Positions 1 through 6,992 are shown, counted from the first letter of the stretch. The stretch: 20,074 bases of DNA from Desulfarculales bacterium UBA696 (GCA_002298995.1 DBMO01000009.1:1-20074); one strand, 5' to 3'. The notes: a model not told the origin generated them from the sequence alone. Numbers and translations are program-made.

Positions 1-37
1 CGGAACCCATCATTTCAATCTTGAACGCGAACTGGTA

Positions 38-1396
38 TTACTTCTTAACGTCCCATTTCTGAAGGTATGCGGTCTTTCCCAGGGTGGAGCCCCGTTTAAT
101 CTCTTCACGAATCCGGTTTTCACGTTCAAGAACATCGATTGCCCGGTTTGCCATCTCCATGGCCCTGTTGCCCGGCACCACGACAACTCCGCTTTCATCC
201 CCTATGATCCAGTCACCCGGCTCGACTTTTCTCCCGCAAATCTCGATGGGGGCGTTGATTTCGCCAAAGCCCTTCGGCTCTCCTGCCGTTGGCGTAAAAT
301 GGCGTGCAAAAACCGGGAACTTGAGCTTTCGAATATCGTCTATATCACGAACAGCGCCGTCAATGACCACTGCCACCACACCCTTACTGACGCAACTGTG
401 CGTTGCCAGTTCGCCCCAGACGGCGATCTCTCCCTGACAGGCATCGATTACGAGGACGTCTCCGGGATTTGCACGGTCTATTGCCTGTACCGGCGCACTC
501 CAGTCGCCGTTATAAGTCCTGACGGTAACGGCCGGTCCGGCAAATTTCATCTCTCCCGGCGCGCCGACCCAGACAGGCTTCAAACCGCGCAGTTCGCCGG
601 TGCGGTGCATGGCGTCGCTGACATTGGCGGTGCTTACCTTCATATATGCTTCCACCAGGTGCTCGGCATCGTATTTAACGAATTCTTTGCTGGCGATGGG
701 CTTTCCTGATTTCAGGGATTGAATGATTTTACGGACCGATTCTTCCGGGCTGGCGGCTTTATAGAGCGAACCGCCAAGAATGATGATGTCGGCGCCGGCT
801 TCCCATGCCTTGACGGCGGTCTCGCTATTCAAGCCGCCGGCGGCGGATATCATGGCTTTGCCGGTGATTGCTCCGGCGATTTTAGTAACCAGCTCGACGG
901 GCTTGATTCCCAATACCTGCTGATCGAGCCCGACATGAATATTGATGATGTCCACGCCCATTTCTTCCAGTTCAACAGAGCGTTTTACGGGGTCAGGCAC
1001 CGAAATCAGGTCCGCGGCAAGCTTCACGCCGTATTTCTTGGCCGCCAGCACCGCCTCACTGATGCATGAATCCGGAGCGCATCCCAAAATGAAAATAACA
1101 TTAGCGCCCGCCTTGGCTGCCATTTCTACCTCTGTGGCACCGGCATCCATGGTCTTCATGTCCGCGCATATAGTCAGTAGAGGGAATTTGTTGCGCATTT
1201 CGCGAATGGCGTTCATGCCCTCGGATTTTATAAGGGGAGTGCCCAGCTCCACCCAGGCTTTGGAATAATCGCCGGTTTCTTCAAGAATTCCCTTGATTGC
1301 TTCTTCGGCTATCTTGATCGCCCGAGGCAAATCGAGCAGGTCCAATGCAATCTGAATAGGCGGGAAAGTTGGTGTCTTCTTTTGTTTCTTTGCCAT
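38..1396 (-). CDS. Bifunctional 3-hexulose-6-phosphate synthase / RraA-family fusion protein
   Basis: A 452-aa two-domain protein. Residues 12-230 form a phosphate-binding TIM barrel of the HPS/KGPDC family (IALDLLDLPRAIKIA start, the metal/catalytic D79-x-K81-x-x-D84 motif, and a late GGLN...GADIIILGGSLY phosphate-binding end). Residues 238-440 match the RraA/HMG-aldolase-like fold (ANVSDAMHR, GELATHSCVSKG, DGAVRD with R350-D351 followed by D354). HPS condenses formaldehyde with ribulose-5-phosphate, or runs in reverse to make pentose phosphate; the RraA-like half may be an aldolase/decarboxylase or a regulator of unknown target. The frame stays open upstream to 1750, but ATG 1396 has a GGAGG ribosome site 9 nt upstream and the family's usual N-terminus, so I chose it. 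No hexulose-phosphate isomerase is visible next to it. The fold assignment is firm; the physiological reaction is inferred. Confidence 0.88.
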   Translation of the reverse strand: MAKKQKKTPTFPPIQIALDLLDLPRAIKIAEEAIKGILEETGDYSKAWVELGTPLIKSEGMNAIREMRNKFPLLTICADMKTMDAGATEVEMAAKAGANVIFILGCAPDSCISEAVLAAKKYGVKLAADLISVPDPVKRSVELEEMGVDIINIHVGLDQQVLGIKPVELVTKIAGAITGKAMISAAGGLNSETAVKAWEAGADIIILGGSLYKAASPEESVRKIIQSLKSGKPIASKEFVKYDAEHLVEAYMKVSTANVSDAMHRTGELRGLKPVWVGAPGEMKFAGPAVTVRTYNGDWSAPVQAIDRANPGDVLVIDACQGEIAVWGELATHSCVSKGVVAVVIDGAVRDIDDIRKLKFPVFARHFTPTAGEPKGFGEINAPIEICGRKVEPGDWIIGDESGVVVVPGNRAMEMANRAIDVLERENRIREEIKRGSTLGKTAYLQKWDVKK

Positions 1397-2065
1397 TCTT
1401 CTAACCTCCGTCTCGGTCGTTGTTCGATCCAAGCGACTCGTTTGAATTGTTAACCCTGTAATGAGGCTCACCCGCAACATGTCGATGGCCCCTTTGGCGG
1501 CGAACTTTGCAAGATAGAGATAAAGGTAATAAATTTCAATGACATTATTGACATAGATGAAGATCGAAGGCAATGGATAGCTGGAGATGCCGCGCCCTGA
1601 GACGACCAAAAAGGTTGGCGGGTGAGCACGGGAAGCTATTGCCAGGCTCACGGTTATGCTTGCGACGAGCCTCGTTGCTGACGGTTTTCTGGAGATGTAA
1701 AGGGTGTGACGAAGCAACGCAAGGAGAGCTGGGTGACTGCTGGTAAGCACTCTCGGGCTCCACGCGCGTGCAGGTGTCTTTGGTAAGTGTCGATCTGGTA
1801 GCTTTTCATCAATGAATGATTCGAAAAGGTTGAAGATCTTAGCTCTCCGATTTTTTAATCAAGAGGAGAGCTGTTTTGAACTTTCCTGGAATAAAATGCT
1901 CCCGCCTGATGGATACCCAATGATGGAGACCACCTGGGACGCATCGGGCTGGCTGTACTTCAGGAAGCACACCAGATTTGTCCACGGCGTATTCCATGAC
2001 TTATGACCATGTGGGAGGGGTCAGGGGGGGTATCAAAACCCGGACAGCAGAGCTATCCTACCCCC
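1397..2065. other. Intergenic region without a supported gene
   Basis: About 670 nt between the HPS/RraA fusion and the hsp20 promoter. Open frames exist on both strands (1812-2006 on plus, an upstream extension of the minus frame to 1750) but none has a ribosome site or a recognisable protein. A perfect 8-bp inverted repeat (AGCTCTCC at 1841-1848 with GGAGAGCT at 1865-1872, 16-nt loop) is present. The 16-mer at 1771-1786 recurs with one mismatch at 4421-4436, hinting at remnants of a dispersed repeat. Confidence 0.6.
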
Positions 2066-2093
2066 TTGACAACAGTAAGGTAAAGATTAATGT
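2066..2093 (+). promoter_or_regulatory. Candidate sigma-70-type promoter for hsp20
   Basis: A perfect -35 hexamer TTGACA lies at 2066-2071. An A/T-rich stretch at 2081-2093 offers only a weak -10 (TAATGT at 2088-2093, 16-nt spacer). The CIRCE operator begins 4 nt further on, the usual place for HrcA to block initiation. The -35 is convincing; the exact -10 is not. Confidence 0.55.
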
Positions 2094-2097
2094 TGCC

Positions 2098-2124
2098 TTA
2101 GCACTCACCACTTAAGAGTGCTAA
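2098..2124 (+). promoter_or_regulatory. CIRCE operator (HrcA binding site)
   Basis: An exact match to the CIRCE consensus: arm TTAGCACTC at 2098-2106, a 9-nt spacer, and arm GAGTGCTAA at 2116-2124. CIRCE is bound by the repressor HrcA, which is released when GroE is titrated by unfolded protein. It sits between the TTGACA promoter element and the hsp20 start, so it should repress this operon in the absence of stress. The hrcA gene is not in this window. Confidence 0.95.
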
Positions 2125-2157
2125 CAGTCAATTCGCTTTCCTGAAAGGAGGATTGTC

Positions 2158-2733
2158 ATGGAACTTAAAAAATTCGTACCATGGAACTGGTTCAAGAAAG
2201 AAGATGAGTTTACCCGGCAGTCCACCCTTCCGGTCATTCGCCGGGGTGACAGCCAGACCTTAAGCCCTGTTCGGCAGTTCCACCAGGAGATCGACAGGAT
2301 GTTTGACGAATTCTTCCACGGCTTCGGTTTTCCATCAATGGGCCTTGGCCGCAATTTTCCGTCACTTGCGCAGTCGGAGTGGCTAAAGCCAACCGTTGAT
2401 ATCGAGGCCGATGAAAAAGAGTACACCATCTCGGTTGAGATCCCCGGAGTGGAAGAAAAAGACTTCAGTCTCGAACTGAACGACAGCACTCTGAGCATCA
2501 GAGGGGAAAAAAGGCAGCAGAAGGAAGATAAGCAAACGGATTACTACCGGATGGAACGCTCCTTCGGTTCCTTCCAACGTGTGATTTCATTGCCCGAAGA
2601 CGTTAACCAGGATGGAATCAATGCAAAATATACAAACGGCGTCCTGACCATCAAGCTTCCTCGGAAGCCCAGCGCCAAGACGGAATCGAGAAAGATCCAG
2701 ATCGGCGGCAATGAAAAGCAGATCGCACCCTAA
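2158..2733 (+). CDS. Hsp20-family small heat-shock protein
   Basis: A 191-aa ATP-independent holdase chaperone that binds unfolding proteins in the cytoplasm. The alpha-crystallin domain spans about residues 78-170 (WLKPTVDIEADEKEYTISVEIPGV start; the A-x-x-x-N-G-V-L signature is AKYTNGVLTI at 156-165). A C-terminal I180-x-I182 motif, used for oligomer assembly, follows. The N-terminal 77 residues are longer than in many family members and rich in Phe/Trp, as expected for the substrate-binding arm. ATG 2158 has a strong AAAGGAGG site 6 nt upstream. The gene is preceded by a TTGACA element and a perfect CIRCE site, so it should be HrcA-controlled and heat-inducible. A small gene follows 13 nt later and is probably co-transcribed. 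Confidence 0.95.
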   Translation: MELKKFVPWNWFKKEDEFTRQSTLPVIRRGDSQTLSPVRQFHQEIDRMFDEFFHGFGFPSMGLGRNFPSLAQSEWLKPTVDIEADEKEYTISVEIPGVEEKDFSLELNDSTLSIRGEKRQQKEDKQTDYYRMERSFGSFQRVISLPEDVNQDGINAKYTNGVLTIKLPRKPSAKTESRKIQIGGNEKQIAP

Positions 2734-2746
2734 TGGAGGAACTGTC

Positions 2747-2938
2747 ATGGATTTGGATCATGCACTGCGGGTTTTCAGGCTTTATCGATATCATTTTGAC
2801 CGGAATCCGTTGGATGCGGAAAAGATGCTCCTGACGGAGGGGGAAAAGAAGGCAATAGCCGAAATTGAGAAGCTGATGTGCGAATGTTCCGACGCTTACA
2901 AAGGCAGGACCGGTGCGGTAGTAACCAAAGCGGCATAA
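2747..2938 (+). CDS. Small conserved-looking protein in hsp20 operon (unknown)
   Basis: A 63-aa protein I do not recognise, charged and predicted mostly helical (DHALRVFRLYRYHFDRN; GEKKAIAEIEKLM), with a Cys pair C45/C47 by my count and no signal peptide or membrane segment. The frame opens at 2711, but ATG 2747 has GGAGGA 6 nt upstream, which decides the start. It begins 13 nt after hsp20 and lies before a strong hairpin, so it should be induced with hsp20 by HrcA release. A role as a stress accessory protein is only inferred from position. Confidence 0.65.
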   Translation: MDLDHALRVFRLYRYHFDRNPLDAEKMLLTEGEKKAIAEIEKLMCECSDAYKGRTGAVVTKAA

Positions 2939-2966
2939 GTTCACTGCCCCAGGAGGGGGAAATCAC

Positions 2967-2988
2967 AGGAGGGGGATTCCTCCCTCCT
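2967..2988 (+). terminator. Hairpin downstream of small hsp20-operon gene
   Basis: A perfect 7-bp inverted repeat, AGGAGGG at 2967-2973 with CCCTCCT at 2982-2988, and an 8-nt loop. It lies 29 nt after the stop codon. No U-tract follows, so it may be an RNA-stabilising hairpin rather than an intrinsic terminator. Confidence 0.4.
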
Positions 2989-3070
2989 ATGATCACCAGA
3001 GATCGTGAAGCAAGTAAAAAGACAAAATCCTCATACCCCGAAAACTGAACGTTGATTTTCTGCAAAACCG

Positions 3071-3105
3071 AAGGCCCTTTACGTAAAGCCGCCGTAATGG
3101 GCCTT
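3071..3105 (+). terminator. Probable terminator of the hsp20 operon
   Basis: A long stem: AAGGCCC (3071-3077) pairs with GGGCCTT (3099-3105), and TTACG (3079-3083) pairs with CGTAA (3093-3097), with one opposed T on each side and a 9-nt loop. It is followed by a T-rich GTCATTTTCAT. No other gene lies between it and the hsp20 operon. Confidence 0.55.
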
Positions 3106-3200
3106 GTCATTTTCATCATCAACAACATGATGACAGGACGGGCTTCCGGCAAACCGGGGCATTCCTCTTCACCACTCCCAAGCGAGAAAACTCAAAATTT

Positions 3201-3226
3201 GTGAAAACACAAATTTGTGTTTTCAC
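3201..3226. repeat. 26-bp perfect palindrome
   Basis: GTGAAAACACAAA (3201-3213) is followed directly by its exact reverse complement (3214-3226), with no loop. The 9-mer AAATTTGTG also occurs twice, at 3196-3204 and 3211-3219, a 15-nt offset. The zero-loop symmetry favours a dimeric DNA-binding protein over an RNA hairpin. It is not followed by a supported gene on either side, so it may be an orphan operator. Confidence 0.7.
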
Positions 3227-3394
3227 GGAGGACTTACTCTTGGAACGTATCCAGGAACCCATAAAAGAAAGTCCATGACATTACCCGGCGAGCACCGTTT
3301 ATCTCGGGCTTTTGCAGGCTGGTCCTTGTTTCCGGATAGGGGACTAGGATTTAGATGAACCGGAGTCGGTGGCTGTTCGAAGGATTTGCTACCA

Positions 3395-3505
3395 TCACCG
3401 GCAGGACAGATTAGCGGAGGTGAGGGCAGTTACTGTCTCAACCCACTCCTCAAATTCAACGGGTTTAGTAATGAAATCGCATGCCCCGACACCCAGGCAA
3501 AAATC
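3395..3505 (-). pseudogene. Response-regulator receiver remnant (C-terminal fragment)
   Basis: The minus strand encodes about 36 residues ending in a stop, including GVGACDFITKPVEFEEWVET. This matches the end of a CheY-like receiver: the G-A-x-D/C-[FY]-[IL]-x-K-P segment with the conserved Lys-Pro, then an amphipathic final helix. The phosphorylatable Asp and the first four strands are missing. Upstream (higher coordinates) the reading continues into a palindromic repeat-like hairpin rather than receiver sequence. No start codon or ribosome site fits, so it is a decayed fragment, perhaps cut by repeat insertion. A chance match over so short a stretch cannot be excluded. Confidence 0.45.
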
Positions 3506-3510
3506 GGCGG

Positions 3511-3537
3511 GTGGCACAGGCAGCCTCTGCCTGTGGG
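3511..3537. repeat. Repeat-like hairpin
   Basis: Perfect 9-bp inverted repeat: CACAGGCAG at 3515-3523 and CTGCCTGTG at 3527-3535 with a 3-nt loop. It is set in GTGG...GGAC flanks typical of REP-like intergenic palindromes. It abuts the receiver-domain remnant. Only one copy is in this window, so repeat status is inferred from form. Confidence 0.5.
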
Positions 3538-3616
3538 ACAAGAGGAAACGGACCACCAATTAAACTCCGTCATGCCGCCGGCACAGCGCCATACGGAGCC
3601 GCAAAGCGGCGAGGGG

Positions 3617-3645
3617 GTGTGGGGGCCGCGACCCCCACGCTTTTA
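3617..3645 (+). terminator. GC-rich intrinsic terminator-like hairpin
   Basis: GTGGGGG (3619-3625) pairs with CCCCCAC (3632-3638) around a 6-nt loop, extended by G-C and T-G pairs, and followed by TTTTATAAT. It points along the plus strand, but no intact plus-strand gene precedes it, so it may mark a lost gene or belong to a repeat. Confidence 0.5.
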
Positions 3646-3688
3646 TAATATCAACATGAACACAAAATAGTATTAGAGCAAGATTCGC

Positions 3689-4144
3689 TTACCCCACCAG
3701 ACCTTCCCTGTCACGAATGCTCATCATTGTAGCAAGCATGGTAGCTACCAACTTCTTGTCACCGTCTTTTAGAGCGAACAAATCTCCCGAGCACACGGTA
3801 ATAGTGCGCCCCGGTCTGGTGACTTTCCCAAGTGCAATCAAGGATTCCCCCGTAGCCGGTGAGAGCAGGTTTATCTTGTACTCGACGGTAAGCACCGCAG
3901 CATCGGGAGCCATAAGGCTGTATGCGGCATAGCCACAGGCGGTATCGGCAAGAGTGGCGGCAATGCCGGCATGGATGAAGCCGTGCTGTTGAGTTAAATC
4001 GTCTCGGAATTCGAGTGTTATTTCAACCTCCCCGGGCATCACCTTCGTTAAAGCGGCTCCAATGGTTTGCATAAGTTTCTGCCTGGAGAAGCTCTCTCGC
4101 ACTCGCATTTCGTATTTATCATCTTGAGGTACAAAGCCCTGCAT
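3689..4144 (-). CDS. PaaI-type hotdog thioesterase
   Basis: A 151-aa cytoplasmic single-domain hotdog protein, the usual size for the PaaI/YbgC-like acyl-CoA thioesterases. The signature helix region QQHGFIHAGIAATLADTA (residues 52-69) corresponds to the family's HGG-x-x-x-x-LAD-x-A motif, and the strands AVLTVEYKINLLSPA and LIALGKVTRPGRTITVCSGD follow in the expected order. Such enzymes hydrolyse acyl- or aryl-CoA thioesters; the substrate cannot be told from sequence. The frame opens at 4216, but ATG 4144 has AAAGGAG at the right distance while 4216 has none. It stands alone with no obvious partner. Confidence 0.85.
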   Translation of the reverse strand: MQGFVPQDDKYEMRVRESFSRQKLMQTIGAALTKVMPGEVEITLEFRDDLTQQHGFIHAGIAATLADTACGYAAYSLMAPDAAVLTVEYKINLLSPATGESLIALGKVTRPGRTITVCSGDLFALKDGDKKLVATMLATMMSIRDREGLVG

Positions 4145-4507
4145 CGCCTGGCTCCTTTCCGAGAATGCAATCGATATCTGTTCCTGCCATCCGCCGCTTA
4201 TTCTTGTACATATCATGGAAGCAGCACGGAATTGAATTGTCTCTGGACAGACAACTGTGAACCGCTCTCAACTATACGAAAACCCATACTAAGCAGCTAA
4301 TTGTCATGCCGGGGGAATAAGGGCATCGAGGAGGATCACTTTTGCCGTGGGGCGGCAGTCGGTTTTCGGGGGCTTCGTCCACTTCGGTGACAGTAGTGCA
4401 CCTTAACGCCCCATGGCATACAGGTGTTTTTGGTAAAGCATCCCGAATTTTCGCCGCCGCGGATCTGGCCGAGATCGCGATGCATTCACGTCATAGCAGC
4501 CGGCCTG
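4145..4507. other. Intergenic region, no supported gene
   Basis: 363 nt between the thioesterase start and the next minus-strand stop. An open plus frame (4342-4608) lacks a ribosome site. A small inverted repeat, TTGTCT (4237-4242) with AGACAA (4249-4254), lies upstream of the thioesterase. The 16-mer at 4421-4436 is shared, with one mismatch, with 1771-1786. Confidence 0.55.
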
Positions 4508-4762
4508 CTAGTAGTCTAAGCCCCATTTCGCATTGTAGGCACGATCCTCTTCTCTCCACTTTTGCAGGTAATCGTCTTCGGTTTTATCCGACCAACCCCA
4601 CTGCATAGACAGGCATCCCCCGCAGACGCAGCTTTCGGTGGTCCCCGCCACTCGGTTCTGAACGTCTGGCGACGATGCGGCATTTCCGTATCGAACGGAA
4701 GAAAGCGTTAGAATCGCCAGCGCGATCGCCAGCGCCATGAGGCATTTTCTTATCTTAAGCAT
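4508..4762 (-). CDS. Small exported protein with CVCGGC motif
   Basis: An 84-aa protein with a classic signal peptide (MLKIRKC, hydrophobic core LMALAIALAILTL, cleavage near YGNA-AS around residue 29), leaving a mature peptide of about 55 residues. The mature part has C45-V-C47-G-G-C50, followed by an acidic, tryptophan-rich tail (WGWSDK, QKWREEDR). The C-x-C-G-G-C cluster could bind a metal or serve redox chemistry, but I recognise no family. ATG 4762 is preceded by AAGGGA. It lies 216 nt downstream of a periplasmic peroxiredoxin on the same strand, so a shared role in envelope redox or metal handling is possible, not shown. Confidence 0.7.
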   Translation of the reverse strand: MLKIRKCLMALAIALAILTLSSVRYGNAASSPDVQNRVAGTTESCVCGGCLSMQWGWSDKTEDDYLQKWREEDRAYNAKWGLDY

Positions 4763-4978
4763 GGTTGTGCATCCCTTTCGCGTGAATTCCTCTTAGAATG
4801 AAAGTAATCATCCGGGATGGGAGGGAAGGGTGCGCGGGAAGCAATTAGAACTTGGATAGTTCCGTCCGGGCTGCTTTGCGAGGCCGTAAACTGCCCCGAG
4901 ACCGCCTGCGTGATTTTCCGGAGTCGTTGAAGGGAAGGCACTATAATAATGAAGCTCTCACTTTGCCCCCGATGTCCG

Positions 4979-5575
4979 TTATCTGAGTTTTTGCAGCTCC
5001 GTCATCAGGTGTTCCATCTGCGGCAGCTTGTTGATGTCATGGACGTCTATGTAGCGGATGACTCCCTGCTTGTCGATGACAAACAGGGCTCGTTCGGTGG
5101 TGCCGCTTGATCGGAGCACGCCGTAGAGGTTCGCAACTTTGCCGTGGGGATAGAAATCAGATAGCACCGGAAACCAGGGTTTTCCCATCTGATTTGTCCA
5201 GGCGAATAGAGTAGGGATGTTATCGACTGTAACCCCAAGCAGGACGGCGTCATTCCGGTCAAAGAGGCCCTTCGATATGATGTAGTCGGGCCACTGTTCG
5301 GAGCAGATGGGCGTCCATGCGGCCGGGACGAAAGAAATGACGACGTTGTTCTTGCCAAGGTATTGGCTCAGGGTGACCTTTTCGCCGGAAACGGCCGGCA
5401 AGGTGAAATCGGGGGCCCTATCGCCAACTTTTAGCGTGAGCACGCTGTCGAGGGGTTTGAGTTGCCCCGGCTGGTATACGTTATCCTTGAGTGCCTGGGA
5501 GTTGGTTTGTGCCAGGCTCGGAGAGATTGAAGCCATTAACAGGGCAAATGCGAGCAGAATGGATTTTGTCTTCAT
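4979..5575 (-). CDS. Periplasmic 1-Cys peroxiredoxin (AhpC/TSA family)
   Basis: A 198-aa thioredoxin-fold protein with an N-terminal signal peptide (MKTKSILLAFALLMASISPSLA, cleavage near residue 22). The peroxiredoxin active site is P84-A-A-W-T88-P-I-C91, matching P-x-x-x-T-x-x-C, and R161 (TTERALFVID) is the conserved Arg. GDRAPDFTLPAVSGEKVTL opens the domain. C91 is the only cysteine, so it is a 1-Cys enzyme that needs an outside reductant. It should reduce peroxides in the periplasm. The start is ATG 5575, 7 nt after AGGAGG; an in-frame TTG at 5581 is too close to that site. Export of a peroxiredoxin is less common than the cytosolic form. Confidence 0.88.
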   Translation of the reverse strand: MKTKSILLAFALLMASISPSLAQTNSQALKDNVYQPGQLKPLDSVLTLKVGDRAPDFTLPAVSGEKVTLSQYLGKNNVVISFVPAAWTPICSEQWPDYIISKGLFDRNDAVLLGVTVDNIPTLFAWTNQMGKPWFPVLSDFYPHGKVANLYGVLRSSGTTERALFVIDKQGVIRYIDVHDINKLPQMEHLMTELQKLR

Positions 5576-5983
5576 CTTCAAGCCTCCTGTTAATTTAAGG
5601 CCCGACGCCTTGCGAAGAGAGTAAAAGGCGGGAATAAATTCGGACTGGCGCGAACACTCGATTTAGTAGTCACCCTTGAAGCTCCGGGCAAGCCTCCATG
5701 ACCACATGGTAGATAAGGCGCGTGTGCCGGATGCGTTTTAGCGGTGCGCGAATTATATGTTCACCGGTTGTTCACCAGTGGCGAGGGCAAGTTTTGTGTT
5801 GTATCTGAAGCGGATGGACTTTAAACAGAATCCTGCAACAGCATCCTTTCACCACTGAACCAAGGAGAAAATGCGCTGTTTGGGGCGCCCGTCAGGGGCA
5901 TTTATCGTCCAGCGCATGACTTTTTTTGTCATGCGGGGTCTGAAGACCATCTCACGAGACGAGATTAAACGAAAGGGTTCAAC
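5576..5983. other. Intergenic region with one hairpin
   Basis: About 400 nt with no supported gene. A perfect 8-bp hairpin, CGCATGAC (5913-5920) with GTCATGCG (5928-5935) and a loop of seven T, lies downstream of the lipoprotein gene on the minus strand. No U-tract follows it on either strand. The open plus frame 5871-6287 is antisense to the lipoprotein gene. Confidence 0.55.
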
Positions 5984-6634
5984 CTATTTTTCGGCTGGGA
6001 TTGCCGTTTCAGGAGGGAAATCCGGGGGAGGGGTGTCCGGCCCGGACAATGATCCCATCGCCTTTAGTTCACCCTGTGTCAGGCCGCGCCCGCCGGGTTC
6101 GCGGGGCGGCACTACTTCGATTACATCCAGGTCCGTTAGACCCGATGCGAGTTCCGCGGCACGCGCCTTGACCTCACCAAGGGTTATCCCGCGCTCTCCG
6201 GGCTTATTGGGCGGAATGACCTCCATGGTATTAAGGTCCACGCCTTCCATCGCGGCAGACTTTTTCAGCGCATCGATTTCCTGTTGAGAAAGAGGGGGCT
6301 TTCCGGGAAAGGTGGGAAGCAGTTCGACGGAGCTGGTGTCAACTTCACCCTGTGCTCCCGGCCATGGCGGTACGACTATATCCCCCGCCGCCTCTTTTTC
6401 TGACAGATTGCTCGGGAATTTCAGATCACCCCGTTGAGCGTTCTTTCCTTCGGGTTGCACGGACTGAGGTGCGGGATTGACGCTCGATGAAGACTCGGGC
6501 TTCTTTTGATTTTCCGATGTGCTCTCTTTCGACCCACAGCCGATGAAAGCACAGGAGAGGGCGCAAACCAAAACGCCCACTCCCGCCTTGTTGAATAAAG
6601 GCCTCAAGAGGAACCAGTTCTTTCCTAATGACAT
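5984..6634 (-). CDS. Proline-rich repeat lipoprotein (unknown function)
   Basis: A 216-aa putative lipoprotein. An N-terminal hydrophobic segment (GVGVLVCALSCAFIGC) ends in a lipobox-like FIGC with C33 as the candidate lipidated residue. A Ser/Asn/Pro-rich linker (35-65) follows. The rest holds three imperfect ~35-residue repeats (about 103-128, 137-162 and 172-196), each running hydrophobic-E-V/L-hydrophobic-P, then P-G, then G-I/L-T-x-G-E-V/L-K-A. The centre copies read MEVIPPNKPGERGITLGEV and IEVVPPREPGGRGLTQGEL. It probably sits in the outer membrane facing the periplasm. No good ribosome site precedes ATG 6634, a weak point of this call. I recognise no family. Confidence 0.7.
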   Translation of the reverse strand: MSLGKNWFLLRPLFNKAGVGVLVCALSCAFIGCGSKESTSENQKKPESSSSVNPAPQSVQPEGKNAQRGDLKFPSNLSEKEAAGDIVVPPWPGAQGEVDTSSVELLPTFPGKPPLSQQEIDALKKSAAMEGVDLNTMEVIPPNKPGERGITLGEVKARAAELASGLTDLDVIEVVPPREPGGRGLTQGELKAMGSLSGPDTPPPDFPPETAIPAEK

Positions 6635-6680
6635 ATCTACTAAATCCGGTACCGCGGAATCGTTCTGAATAACGTGTTCG

Positions 6681-6992
6681 TTATTGGGCTGCCAGAGCTA
6701 TACTTATTATAGTGCTGTACTCAGTAGTGCTTGAGATGGCTACCCACACTTTTCTGTTGTTGGCTGCAGCAAACATGGCGGTTGCAAGCATTTCCTTTGA
6801 CTTGGTCGAAAGGGGCAAATACCACCTGTTGGTTATAGCCGTGTTGGGTTCTGTCAACTGGACCGCGGTACTATCCCCCAACTGACCTACTGAGGTAACA
6901 TTGCAGCAATGCCACTCTACCGCCTTGGCGTCGATAACCGGAAAGCCAGCCAGCAACGTTACGATTGCAACTATCAGTACAGCCTTTTTCAT
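6681..6992 (-). CDS. Small secreted protein (unknown)
   Basis: A 103-aa protein with a clear signal peptide, MKKAVLIVAIVTLLAGFPVIDAKA, cleaved near residue 24. The mature 79 residues contain a vicinal C29-C30 pair near the new N-terminus and a compact beta-rich pattern (AVQLTEPN, NRWYLPLS, KVWVAISST) with one amphipathic helix, SKEMLATAMFAAAN. The frame runs open to 7274, but ATG 6992 follows GAGGAG by 6 nt and starts exactly at the signal peptide. It lies 46 nt upstream of the lipoprotein gene on the same strand, so the two may be co-transcribed. No function can be assigned. Confidence 0.72.
   Translation of the reverse strand: MKKAVLIVAIVTLLAGFPVIDAKAVEWHCCNVTSVGQLGDSTAVQLTEPNTAITNRWYLPLSTKSKEMLATAMFAAANNRKVWVAISSTTEYSTIISIALAAQ

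Larger units (their letters stand above)
2939..3688. other. 750-nt gene-poor region with hairpins and a gene remnant
   Basis: No intact gene is supported here. The stretch holds the two hairpins after the hsp20 operon, a 26-bp perfect palindrome (3201-3226), a receiver-domain remnant (3395-3505, minus), a repeat-like hairpin (3511-3537) and a GC-rich terminator (3617-3645). Short open frames at 3369-3670 on plus have no ribosome site and overlap the remnant and repeat, so I do not call them. Confidence 0.6.

Noticed and set aside
1397..1750. N-terminal extension of the HPS/RraA protein
   Set aside because: The extension is not family-like, and the good ribosome site is at ATG 1396.
1812..2006. 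Plus-strand 64-aa open frame
   Set aside because: No ribosome site, no recognisable domain, and it contains a hairpin sequence.
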